NCBI GenBank assembly: GCA_036971715.1
Contig: JAVHJL010000011.1
Coordinates: 186,001 to 250,000 of the forward strand
DNA length: 64,000 bases
DNA from: Arthrobotrys musiformis
Taxonomy: Eukaryota; Ascomycota; Orbiliomycetes; Orbiliales; Orbiliaceae
Direction: 5' to 3'
The first letter of the stretch is position 1; each line of letters begins with the position of its first letter. A program made the translations under genes and the position numbers. The notes below the pieces were generated by a model that searched no databases, was not told where the DNA came from, and was given only the letters and a program-made list of their open reading frames with translations. Positions 1 through 10,481 of the stretch are shown piece by piece.

Positions 1-1049
1 TCATTGCACCAGAGGTTCGATTCAATAATGTGGAACCGGATATGTTTTTCAACCGAAAAAATTCTCCTGGCACATTTTTTATGTGGCTTGATATTCTGCC
101 TGTACTAGTGAAATGAATTCTCGTATTCTCGTATCGCGGCTCAAAAAATTTCAAGGTTGAGCATCATGAGATCGTCAACATAAAAATTGGTAAAGCCGTT
201 AACCCCGCTTTCTTCACATTAAATACTTACACCTCGAATCTACAAAGAGCCGACGACCTTATTATACAGTGCCTGGAGATGACTAGGGCAAAAATCCGTA
301 ACTCAGCTTTGAAGGGTCCAGGATTTCAACAGCTCTCCAGCACCTAACTACAACATTGGAAACTTACAATTTAATCCCATATGAACGCGCAAGTACTGCA
401 GTACTGCTATGTGACAACTATAGTACTTGTGATTCCTTTGAGTTTACGCTAGATCGCGATCTATAAAGTCGACGTCTAGATCACGCGACACACTTGTATG
501 CGTGCAACACCTGGTATAATTTGACAAGTCTATATGAGGAATAATTTTATATGCGAAAGATATAGCATGATTTTGTCCCGTGAAATTCAAGCATGATTGC
601 AAGGCTCTGAGCCAACGTTCGTGTGGCTATAGAAAACGCTGCTGGATATTGGAAATAGAGCAAATCAGCCGTAAGCCGAAAATGTAAATCAAAGCAGTAA
701 ATACCTGGCTAGTAAACGGGTCAACTGTTGACCAACATAATATCTTAAAAATTTGCCTTTTTGGCCAAGGACCTGCATTTTGGGCTTGAACGTTACCAAA
801 CAAGCACGAGTACCTGTGACCCTGAAGTCGACGCTCATCTAGGTACTTATCTATATGACAACCTACCGATCAATAGTCATCCAGCTGTTCTATTTTGGGA
901 ACTAGCCACCATTCTCAGGAATATTTCATCCTATATTCATACACCTGGTACTATAGTTTTCCTATTCATAGCGCATACCGGCAGACAGCCACCAAAAATA
1001 CAACAAGAAACACATATATGCCCTTATAAAGTGCCCACGAGCTATATTG
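1..1049. other. Intergenic, no supported gene
   Basis: The stretch is AT-rich and contains only short open frames without a convincing ATG, including one from about 761 that opens with TTG. A B-box-like string near position 12 does not form a tRNA T-arm. Nothing else is recognised. Confidence 0.5.
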
Positions 1050-1277
1050 ATGCCCTGCAAAGCGACTTCAACATCTCCGTTCGGCGGCCCGGGCGGCTTC
1101 TCTCGAGACCAAGAGATTGAATACCTTGATACATGGTACGATGCTACTCGAAACAGCCGCCTCACTTTACTACAGGGGGCTCGAAGGTGGAATTTTCTGG
1201 AGGCTGTAGTTCCCCAAGCGCGGCGTGGGGCTTTGGGGTCAATGATCCGTAGAGGCCACTTGCGGCCGAATGGATAA
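1050..1277 (+). CDS. MPC-family small protein 1 (unknown function)
   Basis: A 75-residue ORF starting ATG-CCC-TGC-AAA, so the product opens M-P-C-K-A-T, the same six residues as the members at 30114 and 30751. After that it diverges into a Gly/Pro stretch, an aromatic patch and an Arg-rich C-terminus. There is no signal peptide and no membrane segment. Only the N-terminus supports membership, because the TP/W part of the family signature is not conserved here. It is the member furthest upstream and lies 620 bp from an F-box-like gene on the other strand. The function is unknown. The reading frame could be fortuitous, but the exact MPCKAT start together with thirteen other same-strand loci argues against that. 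Confidence 0.5.
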   Translation: MPCKATSTSPFGGPGGFSRDQEIEYLDTWYDATRNSRLTLLQGARRWNFLEAVVPQARRGALGSMIRRGHLRPNG

Positions 1278-1897
1278 GACCTCTTGATGTATTTTGTTGG
1301 GTGGGTATGTGTGTTTGTTTCGGTCGGTGGTTATGCCGCTTTCACTATATCGGCCCCCGTCCCACCTGGAGGCTACTGGTTAACGTCTTAAATGTCCAAT
1401 ATTAGTTGTAAACTTTTCTTATGGTAGCTGGAATTTACATAAGAGGCCGAAACAAATGTAAATCTGTGTGGAACTAACTCGATGTGGAACTATAGAAATT
1501 TCGAAAGCCTAGAACTATATTTATGGTTTCTGGATTTGGGCGATCTAGCTAGGGCTTCCAGCAAGCACACCGTCTGGCCTCGAGACTAGGCTTCCAGGTG
1601 CTGAGCTTGGGAACGTTAATACAGATAAAAAAGCGCCTTAGCTCCCGAATTCGCGAAACTGCCCCACATGCGTGCCTTCGAATAACAGTTCCTCACACCG
1701 CTTGTACATGTGAATTTGGAGTTACAAGGATGGGCGGGCCGCAATGAAACACTACATATAATATCTGGATTCTAGACGCATGCGCGCGGTAAAGCTATAT
1801 CTAATTTACAATCGGTAACGACAGTATATATCCCGAACGCCAAGCTAACGATAACTTCATCTAGCCACCCCGTCAGCTAGATTACCGACTCTATCCT
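1278..1897. other. Intergenic, nothing recognised
   Basis: No coding signal is visible. This probably holds the 3' flanks of the convergent genes on either side. Confidence 0.5.
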
Positions 1898-2662
1898 TTA
1901 ATCTAAGTCCGGATAATAAAGAAAGACCGTAATATCAGTCTCCGAGTCTACAACTGCCCTCCCATCTGCGCTAGGGGCGCAATTATATACAACGTGATAG
2001 GAACACCTCGGCATAACCTGATCCTCCTCCAGTTCCGGTCTCGCTAACAACTTGCTCTTCGCACCAAAGAACTCAAACCCCAATGCTTCCCCGACTAAAA
2101 CCCTCTGTCCGCCTTTCGCAATGCTACATTCTCCCCTTCTCGCAAGTTGATGGCTCGATCCACCTGGGTACCGAGTGACGAGATTAATCTTCCTCTCAGA
2201 AATCATGGTATCTTCCGCATTTGCAATGATGACCGGATCATTCAGGTACCCCTTGAGTCTCTCCGTATCAGCCAGAATTACTGGGTCGTCTGGCTTAGGC
2301 GCTTTGTCCGCATTATACTCTCCAAGTTGTAACCATGATCCCGTACCCCAATCTATCCTTTTGATTGTACCCCTCAAGTATCTCGAATGACCCACGATGG
2401 CGGAGTGGATCAAAAATGGAGCCTTTTCCGGTGGAACTGGAGCTATGATCCCCAGATCCAGTTGGCTTTTATGGGATGCGATGTACTCTGCATCCGGGAA
2501 GTGGGGTTGTATGTAACGTTTCTTGAATTTTTGGAAGAGTTTGGTTTTCCAAGCCTTGCAGACTTGGATGAGGGTTGAATATTGGGATTTTTCGGCAGAG
2601 TCTAGAATGAGATACTGGATTTCACGGGGGATAAAGATCATCTTTTTTGGGGGATTGGTCAT
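1898..2662 (-). CDS. F-box-like domain protein
   Basis: An intronless ORF of 254 residues. Residues about 11-45 read I-P-x-E-I-x-x-L-I-L-D followed by a helical stretch with V-C-K-A-W, the pattern of a fungal F-box or F-box-like motif. In known F-box proteins this motif docks substrates to SCF ubiquitin ligases through Skp1. The remaining 200 residues match no domain I know and contain no obvious leucine-rich repeats. Two Met codons (residues 1 and 8) could start translation, and I took the upstream one. Small intronless F-box ORFs of this kind are abundant and fast-evolving in ascomycetes. The F-box call is moderately sure and the target is unknown. Confidence 0.65.
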   Translation of the reverse strand: MTNPPKKMIFIPREIQYLILDSAEKSQYSTLIQVCKAWKTKLFQKFKKRYIQPHFPDAEYIASHKSQLDLGIIAPVPPEKAPFLIHSAIVGHSRYLRGTIKRIDWGTGSWLQLGEYNADKAPKPDDPVILADTERLKGYLNDPVIIANAEDTMISERKINLVTRYPGGSSHQLARRGECSIAKGGQRVLVGEALGFEFFGAKSKLLARPELEEDQVMPRCSYHVVYNCAPSADGRAVVDSETDITVFLYYPDLD

Positions 2663-4353
2663 CTTGGCAAGAGCTGATGTTGGATCTAGATAGATAGATA
2701 TATATCTTGAGCTTCAAAGATTAATGAAACGGGCTGCAGAATTGAAGACGGTTGGATGCGTCGATGTAAAAATTTTGATCCTCGGAAGCTTATCTTCGAA
2801 CATTTCCTTTAACCCTCGTGAGATTCAAGACTAGTTAATACATGTGACGTGGCTATTCCTTCGGACCGGTTATATTCAGGACACACATGAGCTTATCATC
2901 ACCATTGTGGGTCCCTGGGACTTAGAACCCCGGTTTTCTTCAAGTTAGTTATAAAATCTAAACGTTCGATGTGGGTACCAGGTTCACATCTCATGTGCCA
3001 AGCCGCACGCGCGACCATCCAATGTGGTGGAAAGTTGTGTAACTCGTACAGGGTAAATCGCTTGGGTTTGCAGTTTTTTGTGGTTGGGGTTAAGCGCTTT
3101 GGGGGCTAGCGATAACCGGGTCTCGCCGATGGCATCACAAGATCCCTTATCTTTTGTTTCTGTTGTGTAATGGATTGGCCCCGTGGGTCCCCCAAACTCC
3201 TTGGTAAAGTGATTCGAGGACCCTTTTGTCAAGAGAAATATCTAGCCGTGTAGCTCAAGAGCCAGGGAATTTATATTTTTAAATATCCGTCGACGAGCAG
3301 TTTTAAAACTATACGAACAAGGAATTTTCTTATAATTATATGGCTTATGTCGACGTATCTCTCATGTTTGCTGGGTCAAACATCGATGTTGTCTTGCAAA
3401 AGATACCGGATCTAGAATTTAGTTAGCTAAGGAATGTATCTATAGTGCTTAATATGTTTCAAGTTGTGAGATCGGATGTATCGAGTTTTCCATTGGCCCG
3501 GACGATTAATCCTGCAAGCACACAGCCTAAGCTAAGGCTAGAGGCCCATGAGAAACTCTGGGTTGTATTGTTGGAATTTGAGCTTATGGTCTTGGCGCTA
3601 AACTATATACTCGCGCCCGCGAATATCGATATATATATCTGTATATGGGGCAGGGCCCGAGATCTATGGGTACAGAGTGTTTATTAGGACGTTTGAGGGC
3701 CCTTTTCTGTCTTAAAGGCATTCTAAAAGGCCGCAGAGACGGGTTTATTGACCGAGTTTTGACCCAGAGCTGGTCCTCAAAATTAAAACGTTTAAAACGC
3801 GCCCTTCGAGAATTCGGTCGGCTAGAATTCAAACCACAATGCAATAGAAACCATACATAAAGGATATCGATATACCTATACCTTACGTGCTGACACTAAA
3901 ACCGCATGTTTACGCAAAGTATCATGTCATGTCGAACAATTTCGTCTGGATTCGAGGCTACAATTTCGTATCCGCCACATGTATGTGCAAGGTCGAAGAT
4001 TTCCGAGAAATATTATCTACTAGCTGAATTCAAGGTATGAAATTAAGTCCGTTGATTCGCCGCAAGGCACATGGGACCTAAACTCGCAACAACCCCCTAA
4101 GCAAATGTAACGGCCTAGAGGATGGTCTATCTACAACTACATATGTTTTTGTTTTTTAGAAAGAGGGTATTGTTCAAACTGCATCGCCTCCTCCAAGAGA
4201 AAGATCTGGTTAGATATACTTTCCCTCGATTTTGTGCCTTCATATACTGTATCTTTTAAATTTTTTCAATTAGGCGTTCGCGGACGAATAGCTACCAAGA
4301 CAAGGGCAACTCTCCGTAAATTATAAATAAAGAAGAGAGAATTTCTATATTAT
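2663..4353. other. Intergenic, no supported gene
   Basis: About 1.7 kb with short overlapping open frames on both strands, none with a recognisable motif or clear codon bias. AT-rich runs are frequent, including alternating gatat/atatc near 3610-3650 and 3865-3885. Confidence 0.5.
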
Positions 4354-4989
4354 CTAACCAGTATAATCCCTATCCGAATCCTTTGCTATAAATCTATTCG
4401 CTGCCTCTCGGCTTGGCCCCGCACCACCTTGTCTATCCTTCGCCATCTTCAACTTCTGATACATTACAAAAACATCATCGTGCTCTTTCTTCCAAGCATC
4501 CCTTTCCCGCCTCAGTCTCCTAACATTCCTTACCGCCTCCTTCAAATCCTCTTCAAGCTGTATTGTATATGGATCGTAGGTTTTAAAGAACGACTGGACC
4601 TTGTGCCACCATTTATCGACAATGAACTCTACGTCATCCTTTTTGAGGGAGAGGCTGATGTACCATTGCTGATGGGTCATTTCCGGGGTCGGCCACGAGA
4701 ATGGAAACGGCGGAAATTTCAGAATATCTATTTTGGGCACTTTACGGGGGGGATCGTCATCATGATGATCGCGGCGGTGGTGAGGGTTGGGGGAGCGTTT
4801 ATCTCTCCCCCGTTCATGGTGGAGATTGAGATTCTCTGTAGGTGATTGCGGAGCTTTGTGTCGGTCCCGATCGCGGTCACGGTCACGGTTTTTATCTCGG
4901 TCCCGTCGAGGGGAGTCTTTACGCGCGGAGCCGCGGTCTTTCTTTTGGTTCTTTGGGGCGTTGCCGCCCCCAAGCAGTCCTTTAAACAT
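4354..4989 (-). CDS. RD-repeat, coiled-coil hypothetical protein
   Basis: An intronless ORF of 211 residues. Residues about 15-45 are almost pure Lys/Arg/Asp with R-D dipeptide repeats, resembling the RD/RS tails of nuclear RNA-binding proteins. A Pro/Phe/Trp-rich segment follows (about 90-110), then a K-W-W-H motif and a heptad-like helix from about 140 to 185 (E-D-L-K-E-A-V-R and similar) that probably forms a coiled coil. The ATG is the only in-frame start and lies close to an upstream stop. No known family is recognised. A nuclear location is inferred from the basic repeats only. Confidence 0.6.
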   Translation of the reverse strand: MFKGLLGGGNAPKNQKKDRGSARKDSPRRDRDKNRDRDRDRDRHKAPQSPTENLNLHHERGRDKRSPNPHHRRDHHDDDPPRKVPKIDILKFPPFPFSWPTPEMTHQQWYISLSLKKDDVEFIVDKWWHKVQSFFKTYDPYTIQLEEDLKEAVRNVRRLRRERDAWKKEHDDVFVMYQKLKMAKDRQGGAGPSREAANRFIAKDSDRDYTG

Positions 4990-5962
4990 ATTTGACCCTA
5001 GGGCCCTAGGTCAATCTTTGAATAATATGTGTCTGATACGGCGTATAGGGTTATTAATTGCAACTAAGTTGTGTATCGACATACGCAAATATCTAGATAT
5101 AATATGCGCGCCGGAAAGCTATATTTTAACACAAATGTAGGAAGGTATAAACGATTGGAAAGGGCAAACAAAGGTATGGTAGGACTAAAATGTTCCATAC
5201 GATGTCGACTATTCCACCCGATCGATACAAAAACGGTTGTTACGTGTACGGCATTTTATGCATGGATGCCCTTCCTAAACGAAATTTATTCACCCCCTTT
5301 GGTAGTGCTATAGCTTAGTCACGATAAATGGGAGTTTATACGTTCATTAGATAGACTGCAAATGTCGGGCCTAGAGAGACGTCTCGCGACCACGACACCT
5401 TATCGCTCGTTGCAAAGTGGGCATTGCTACTGATTGTAATTATTATTAAGGGGTAAATTTGGTCTCATATACGAGACACAGCACAGATTTTCAGGTGAAT
5501 TCAGGAATATAAATATCGAATAGATGCGGGGGAAATTGGTTAGATTAATAAAGGCCCTGGCCTAGACTGGTGGTCTCGTATTATGATCTGGACGACTCTT
5601 CCGTAATTTAGGAATATATTCTTTTTGTATTTAAACGCTTTCTAGCCACGGTCGTACGAGGCTGCGGTCTGGGTACGAGATCATCTGAGGCAGATTTCCG
5701 ATGTCGATGAATGATCCGCCTCGAAATTTCATCGACACGACGATCTCGTAGGAACCTGAGCTGATTTTTTACTTTGAAGGTGCGCGCATATATCTATATT
5801 ACACGCCAGTCGCCTTCTGATAGATTCCTTCTGTTAATATATTCTTAGCTCTACAGTCAGCTAGCAAAAAAAAAGTTCAACAGCGCGTCTCTTTCAATCC
5901 GTTGCGGATATTTAATCACACTCATTATATTACAATTGCATTGTGCAATCCGAAATATATAC
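4990..5962. repeat. Intergenic region with three ggtctc/gagacc hairpin relics
   Basis: No gene is seen. The stretch carries three short inverted-repeat motifs related to the hairpin element at 45650 and 61821: gtctcatatacgagac near 5461, ggtctcgtatta near 5571, and gcggtctgggtacgaga at 5664-5680. The last matches 17 contiguous bases of the full element. These look like decayed or partial copies. Confidence 0.45.
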
Positions 5963-8190
5963 ATGGCTCCACTTGGTCTGGAACGGGACTTTATGTCCCT
6001 TCTACCCACTGAGATGCTAGACGAAGTTTTTCAATATGTAAGTGAAAGCCAGTTTATGCTTTTGCATGTAACGTTTGTATGAGATAGTCTCAAGACTATA
6101 GGCCCGAGGCCAATTGCAAGTGAAGTCTATCTGTGATTGGGGTTCAATTGATCAATTAGCCCAACTATTGTCTTTGACACTTGAACATACACATCCTTTA
6201 GTAAACTTTAGTTTACGATAGCTATAGGCTATTAGAAGCAGCTGTTTATAGTGCCTACCCTAAAGGCTATCCCTGGTTGTGGTAGGCTACACTTATCAAG
6301 AGTTGATGATTTCTAATGCATATATATGGGCTTTACGATATTATAGTTGAGCGAACCTCAAATCATATCTATGTCTCTAGTCTCTCGAAGGCTCCACGCC
6401 ATTTCTATCCGACATCGTTTCCACGATTTATCATGGAACCTTTGCCCAAAACAGGGATTTCACCCCTTAAGACGGTCCCCTCTCGGATTTCCATGGATAG
6501 ACAATACTCGAAATCTTCATATATTTCAAAAAGAAGTGTCGACAAAGCATTCATGCTCAACTCCCGGCCCGTCGCAGCCGAACACTACTCCCAGTTCTAC
6601 TTCAAAGTCCAATGAACATATTACCGCAACCGAGCTATCTGAGATTGTCAACAAGTTGACCCGTTTGCGTGGCATCCAGTAAGTAATGACAAGTCACAAA
6701 TTCATACAGCAACGGGTTGCATTTATGAATACGCATACCCTCTAGGAAATGAAATCTAAACGCAGCTTCATAGTGTTCACACATGCAACCATTTCGCCTA
6801 TAACTTTATCCTCTCACAGTTGCAGAGTGGGAGACCAATCACGGATTTGAGTATAAATCTTTCGAAAGGGTTTTTTTATATCCCAGACTCGTCAAGTACT
6901 CTCAGCGCGGTTCGCAATCTTAGACAGTTATCTGTCGGTTTCAATTGGGGTAAAGACGATGAAGAATCGCTTCGGTCAGCTTATCGAACAATTCGGAAGC
7001 TCATAGCCCTCAATAGCGAAACACTCGATTCCCTTAATATCGTATTTGCTTCGAAACCTCGAAACCAGGCAATATTCTACGATCGGGAGTTTCCCAAAAA
7101 CCTAGGGAGCCCACTGCGACTTAAGGAGCTGAGGATGAGACGTTGTATTGGTTTCCCCATCGTAGAGGACGCCATACAATTTTTTGTCCCGGAGGTCTTA
7201 ACGACCTTAAGTTTAATCGAAACTCCGGAATTTTACTATCTGCTTTCACGGCTAGCGATCAATGGCATGTTGCCAAATTTAAAAGCTCTTCAGCTATCCT
7301 ACAGTTTGACCGATATTGCGTATGTAGATTTAATCTTAAGCTCTCTACCGCCACTAGAGAATCTGAGCTTGGTATCGGGCCCGAATGATATCAGGGGATG
7401 CAAACTTTTACCCCACCGCTTGGAGAACCATAAACCCAGCCTCAAAGTCCTGTGGCTTGACATTGAAATGAATGATTTTGACTTCAGTGGCTATCCAAAT
7501 TTGAAGGAACTTGCGCTACCCTGCTCTTTGGAGGAGCTGGTAAGTTAACTTGAAGCTCCCCATCACAATTCACTTTTTATCTCTTCCTATAAAATATTAT
7601 GTTCTTAATGCTAACTTTACTTGCGCTTCCCTCAATATTAGAAAAACATTATCCCCTCTCCGTGGCTCCAACGCTTAGGCTGTTCGGTGCCACGTCGGAG
7701 ACACTGTCCCGTGGTGGAACCCTTTAAAAAGACATGCATATCAATCTTTCGAACTCTTGGCAATCTTCAAGTCACACAGAAGAGCCGGGAACTCGGAGAT
7801 AGCTCAGATCCATTGCTTGCATCTGGAAATAGCAAGAATATTATAGTCCCTTCCCTAGAGGTTATTCTGGACGGGAAGACTTCTTTGCGATCTGGCCCCT
7901 GCGAAAACGAAAAGGCTTGTAAAGCCGAGTACTTTCCCGTAGAATATAGACCTGGGGAAATGGGGAATATCAGTACGATATATAAGGGAACTTTTACCGT
8001 GCTACTCGCTGGCCAACTTTGGAAGAGCTATCCTGAGAGTTGTGTATTGAGTCAGTACAGAGGGACATGGGGCTGGATTGGAAAGCCCCTTCCGAGTTGT
8101 AAACAGAATGGTCAGGGCATCGAACCGGGCGAACGGCCTAGGTTTAAAATTTATGAAAGCCTCGAAGACCTTCTTATATCGAGGTTGTAG
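5963..8190 (+). CDS. F-box protein with LRR-like C-terminus, four exons
   Basis: Proposed exons are 5963-6037, 6347-6678, 6828-7539 and 7642-8190, totalling 1668 nt (555 residues). Exon 1 gives the first F-box helix (L-L-P-T-E-M-L-D-E-V-F-Q-Y) and exon 2 completes it (S-L-V-S-R-R-L-H-A-I-S). The F-box is therefore split by a 309-nt intron, the longest in the window. Exon 3 carries leucine-spaced segments such as L-P-N-L-K-A-L-Q-L and F-S-G-Y-P-N-L-K-E-L-A-L-P that resemble irregular LRRs. The donors gtaagt at 6038, 6679 and 7540 are strong. The third acceptor is odd: the strong site before 6820 breaks the frame, while an AG two codons downstream (exon start 6828) restores it. If that site is not used, the gene is broken. 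Likely an SCF substrate receptor by family; the substrate is unknown. Confidence 0.65.
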
Positions 8191-8993
8191 GCCTCCGACA
8201 CCCTCTAGATGACTTTAGCCTCGAGGCTAGGCGCCCCTGATCAGCTGAGGAAGAGAGATGACATGCCTTTTACTTTTGCATGTTTGAGGCAAGTGTTTGT
8301 GCATTTTCCTGTTCGGCGACGAACCCCATTTGGTCATTTTCGAATGTAATCCTCATGCATGCTAGAGAGCAAGAATCTCGTGTATTTTATTATATTGCAG
8401 TTCATTTGGCAGACTACAAAGGAGATAATTTATAACTAGTTTCGTTGAATACTTTAATTGGATACACAAGTCATCTGATTTCCAATTGTCGATGAATGAA
8501 TACTTATATAAGCCCTTTCAGACTTTATAAACAATTGACTACTTTATAAAGCAAAGTCTGTCGCGCATCCACGCACAGCTTAGCTTACAATTAGGTGTGG
8601 GCAAAAGTGTTGATAGTCTAGGACAGTAATGTTGGGTTTTGAGGGCGAACACGCAGCCCCGTAAGGATCCAATCATATGTATGTCTGCCTGCAATACACT
8701 TCAGCTGAGGATTACACAGCTGCAGGAATCCTATAGGCACCATATGCCATCTACCTCGTAATTATATAAACATCTCCCCTAGAATAAGATATTCCGGGAA
8801 ATAGAACTTCGTCACCATTTCATTTCTTTATAAATATACTCTTCACACCTTCAGCTAGCTGTGATAACGTAGAACACGAGACCTCACGGTCCTACTTCGA
8901 TCAACGCACCAAACTCGAAAGCTCGTGAGAACCGATCCCGATATTTAGGTCCGATATATATACCGGGGCACGGGATACAGATACTTGTCAAAA
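8191..8993. other. Intergenic, 5' flank of MPC gene 2
   Basis: No gene is recognised. A tataaa-like string near 8830, about 165 bp before the next ATG, could serve as its TATA element. Confidence 0.35.
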
Positions 8994-9638
8994 ATGCCCT
9001 GTAGTGTACTCGAAGCAGTGCTAGAGCCACCACTCGCACCGCTCGCTATCGTCACCCCCTCCGCCACAATCACCGCACCACCTTTCGGAAACCCACAATT
9101 GACCGGGGAACAAATGCGTATGATGCGATCAGCGCAAATAGAGTTCGCCCGCCGCCTACAACAAATACAAGTTCAACAGCAAATGAATGTGGAAAGTTAC
9201 TACCAAGCGCTCAATCAACGTCGGGCTAGAAACCTACCCATGCCATCAGATGTTGAGATAGCTGCTACAGTTGCAAACATAAGAGCCACACCACCCCAGA
9301 TGCAACAGCTCAGTATGAGGGCGTTGGATCACTGTAGAATCCTTGCGATTCGGGGGAGATTACCTGCTCAATCTACCAGGAGATATCGTTCCGGGTTTAG
9401 TGCAAGTCACAATTCAGTACGGAAAAGTTCTCGAGGGCTCGTTTGCATGAATCCTGTGATCGGGAGGATAAGGGAAGCAAATCGATCATGGGGCAGCCGC
9501 AATGAGGCAAAGAGTAATATACCTGGTCTTGACGGGAAATCCGAAGCAATTGCAACAGCCCTGTCAGAGAAGCGGAGTTCTGGTGCAGGGCAGCTCAACT
9601 CCAAAGAAACAGCTAAAAGGAGACGAAGGGATTCCTGA
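8994..9638 (+). CDS. MPC-family long member 2, Gln-rich with basic tail
   Basis: A 214-residue ORF. An in-frame TTG lies three codons upstream, but the ATG at 8994 has A at -3 and gives the family start M-P-C-S. The pattern M-P-C-S-x-L-E-x-x-L-x-P-x-L is shared with the next gene at 10482, so the two are paralogues. Residues about 40-70 are Gln/Met/Arg-rich and probably helical. The C-terminus ends in a cluster of Lys/Arg (K-R-R-R-R-D-S) that looks like a nuclear localisation signal, also mirrored in the 10482 product. There is no signal peptide. The function is unknown. A nuclear location is inferred from the tail. Confidence 0.6.
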   Translation: MPCSVLEAVLEPPLAPLAIVTPSATITAPPFGNPQLTGEQMRMMRSAQIEFARRLQQIQVQQQMNVESYYQALNQRRARNLPMPSDVEIAATVANIRATPPQMQQLSMRALDHCRILAIRGRLPAQSTRRYRSGFSASHNSVRKSSRGLVCMNPVIGRIREANRSWGSRNEAKSNIPGLDGKSEAIATALSEKRSSGAGQLNSKETAKRRRRDS

Positions 9639-10481
9639 GTGGGTATTGCTTTAGTTAGTGTTCATCTGTGTTAGAGTTTCTCATGTGCGTGTGTTATCAA
9701 GAGTCTTCATTTTCTTCATCATTTCTAACGTTAAAGATCTTCGAGGCACGACGTCGTCTTCTAATTTACCAAATCAGCTTAAGCACTTGTATTCCTTTGC
9801 ATAGTATCCAGCATATTGTCTCTTTGTATTGTCTCTTAGTTCATTCACGCTTCACGTTGTCGTTTTATTTGGTTAATTGATATTGATATTGCAATTGATA
9901 TTGATATACATGGTATGGTTGACAGGGTCATAGATAAAACTCAACCGGGTATTAATATTACGTTCAACTTTTGAAAATACAAGATCAATTAGCTAATTAA
10001 TTAGGTGAACAGCCACATGCTGTGCTCAGGTCTCTAGAAGCTGCACTCGCTCAGCTGTCTTTGAGATCATGAGCTTATATCGGATCGAACGGGGACAGCT
10101 CGACAGGTCCACAAGGCTGAAGATGTTCGAGGCTGGCGTTTGCGTTACACAAGCGCGTCCTCAGGATCTCAATCATGCCTGAATGAAAGAAAGAGGAAAA
10201 AATACTAAAATTTTTAAATCGAATGGCATAGAGCAAGCACCTCATAGTTGCAGCTCGCGTCTCCCATATCTTCCCTCCCATTCTCCTACAATCACCTTCA
10301 ATTGCGGTTAACGTTTCGCAGACTTCCACCTACGAACCTTCAAAACCAGCTCCCCTCCATACTACTCAGAACTAGGAACTCAGCCTGAGTGGTCAAGATA
10401 TCACATACGTGAAAGATACTCAAGTTTCTCTCCAAGAACCCCCTCGCCTCTATAGCCGATACATCAGAAATACAAAAAAAG
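9639..10481. other. Intergenic with gatatt repeat tract
   Basis: A short imperfect gatatt repeat lies near 9878-9912. A weak minus-strand open frame at 10075-10329 lacks an ATG and was not called. The 5' flank of the next gene ends in an A-rich leader directly before its start codon. Confidence 0.4.

Noticed and set aside
12..40. B-box-like ggttcgattc at the window start, suggesting a truncated tRNA
   Set aside because: The flanking bases do not pair as a T-stem and no acceptor stem is visible.
761..1120. 119-codon plus-strand frame overlapping MPC member 1
   Set aside because: Begins with TTG and the MPC start lies in another frame over the same DNA.
10075..10329. Minus-strand small ORF with a possible intron
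   Set aside because: No ATG (opens with GTG), weak donor gtgctt and no recognised motif.
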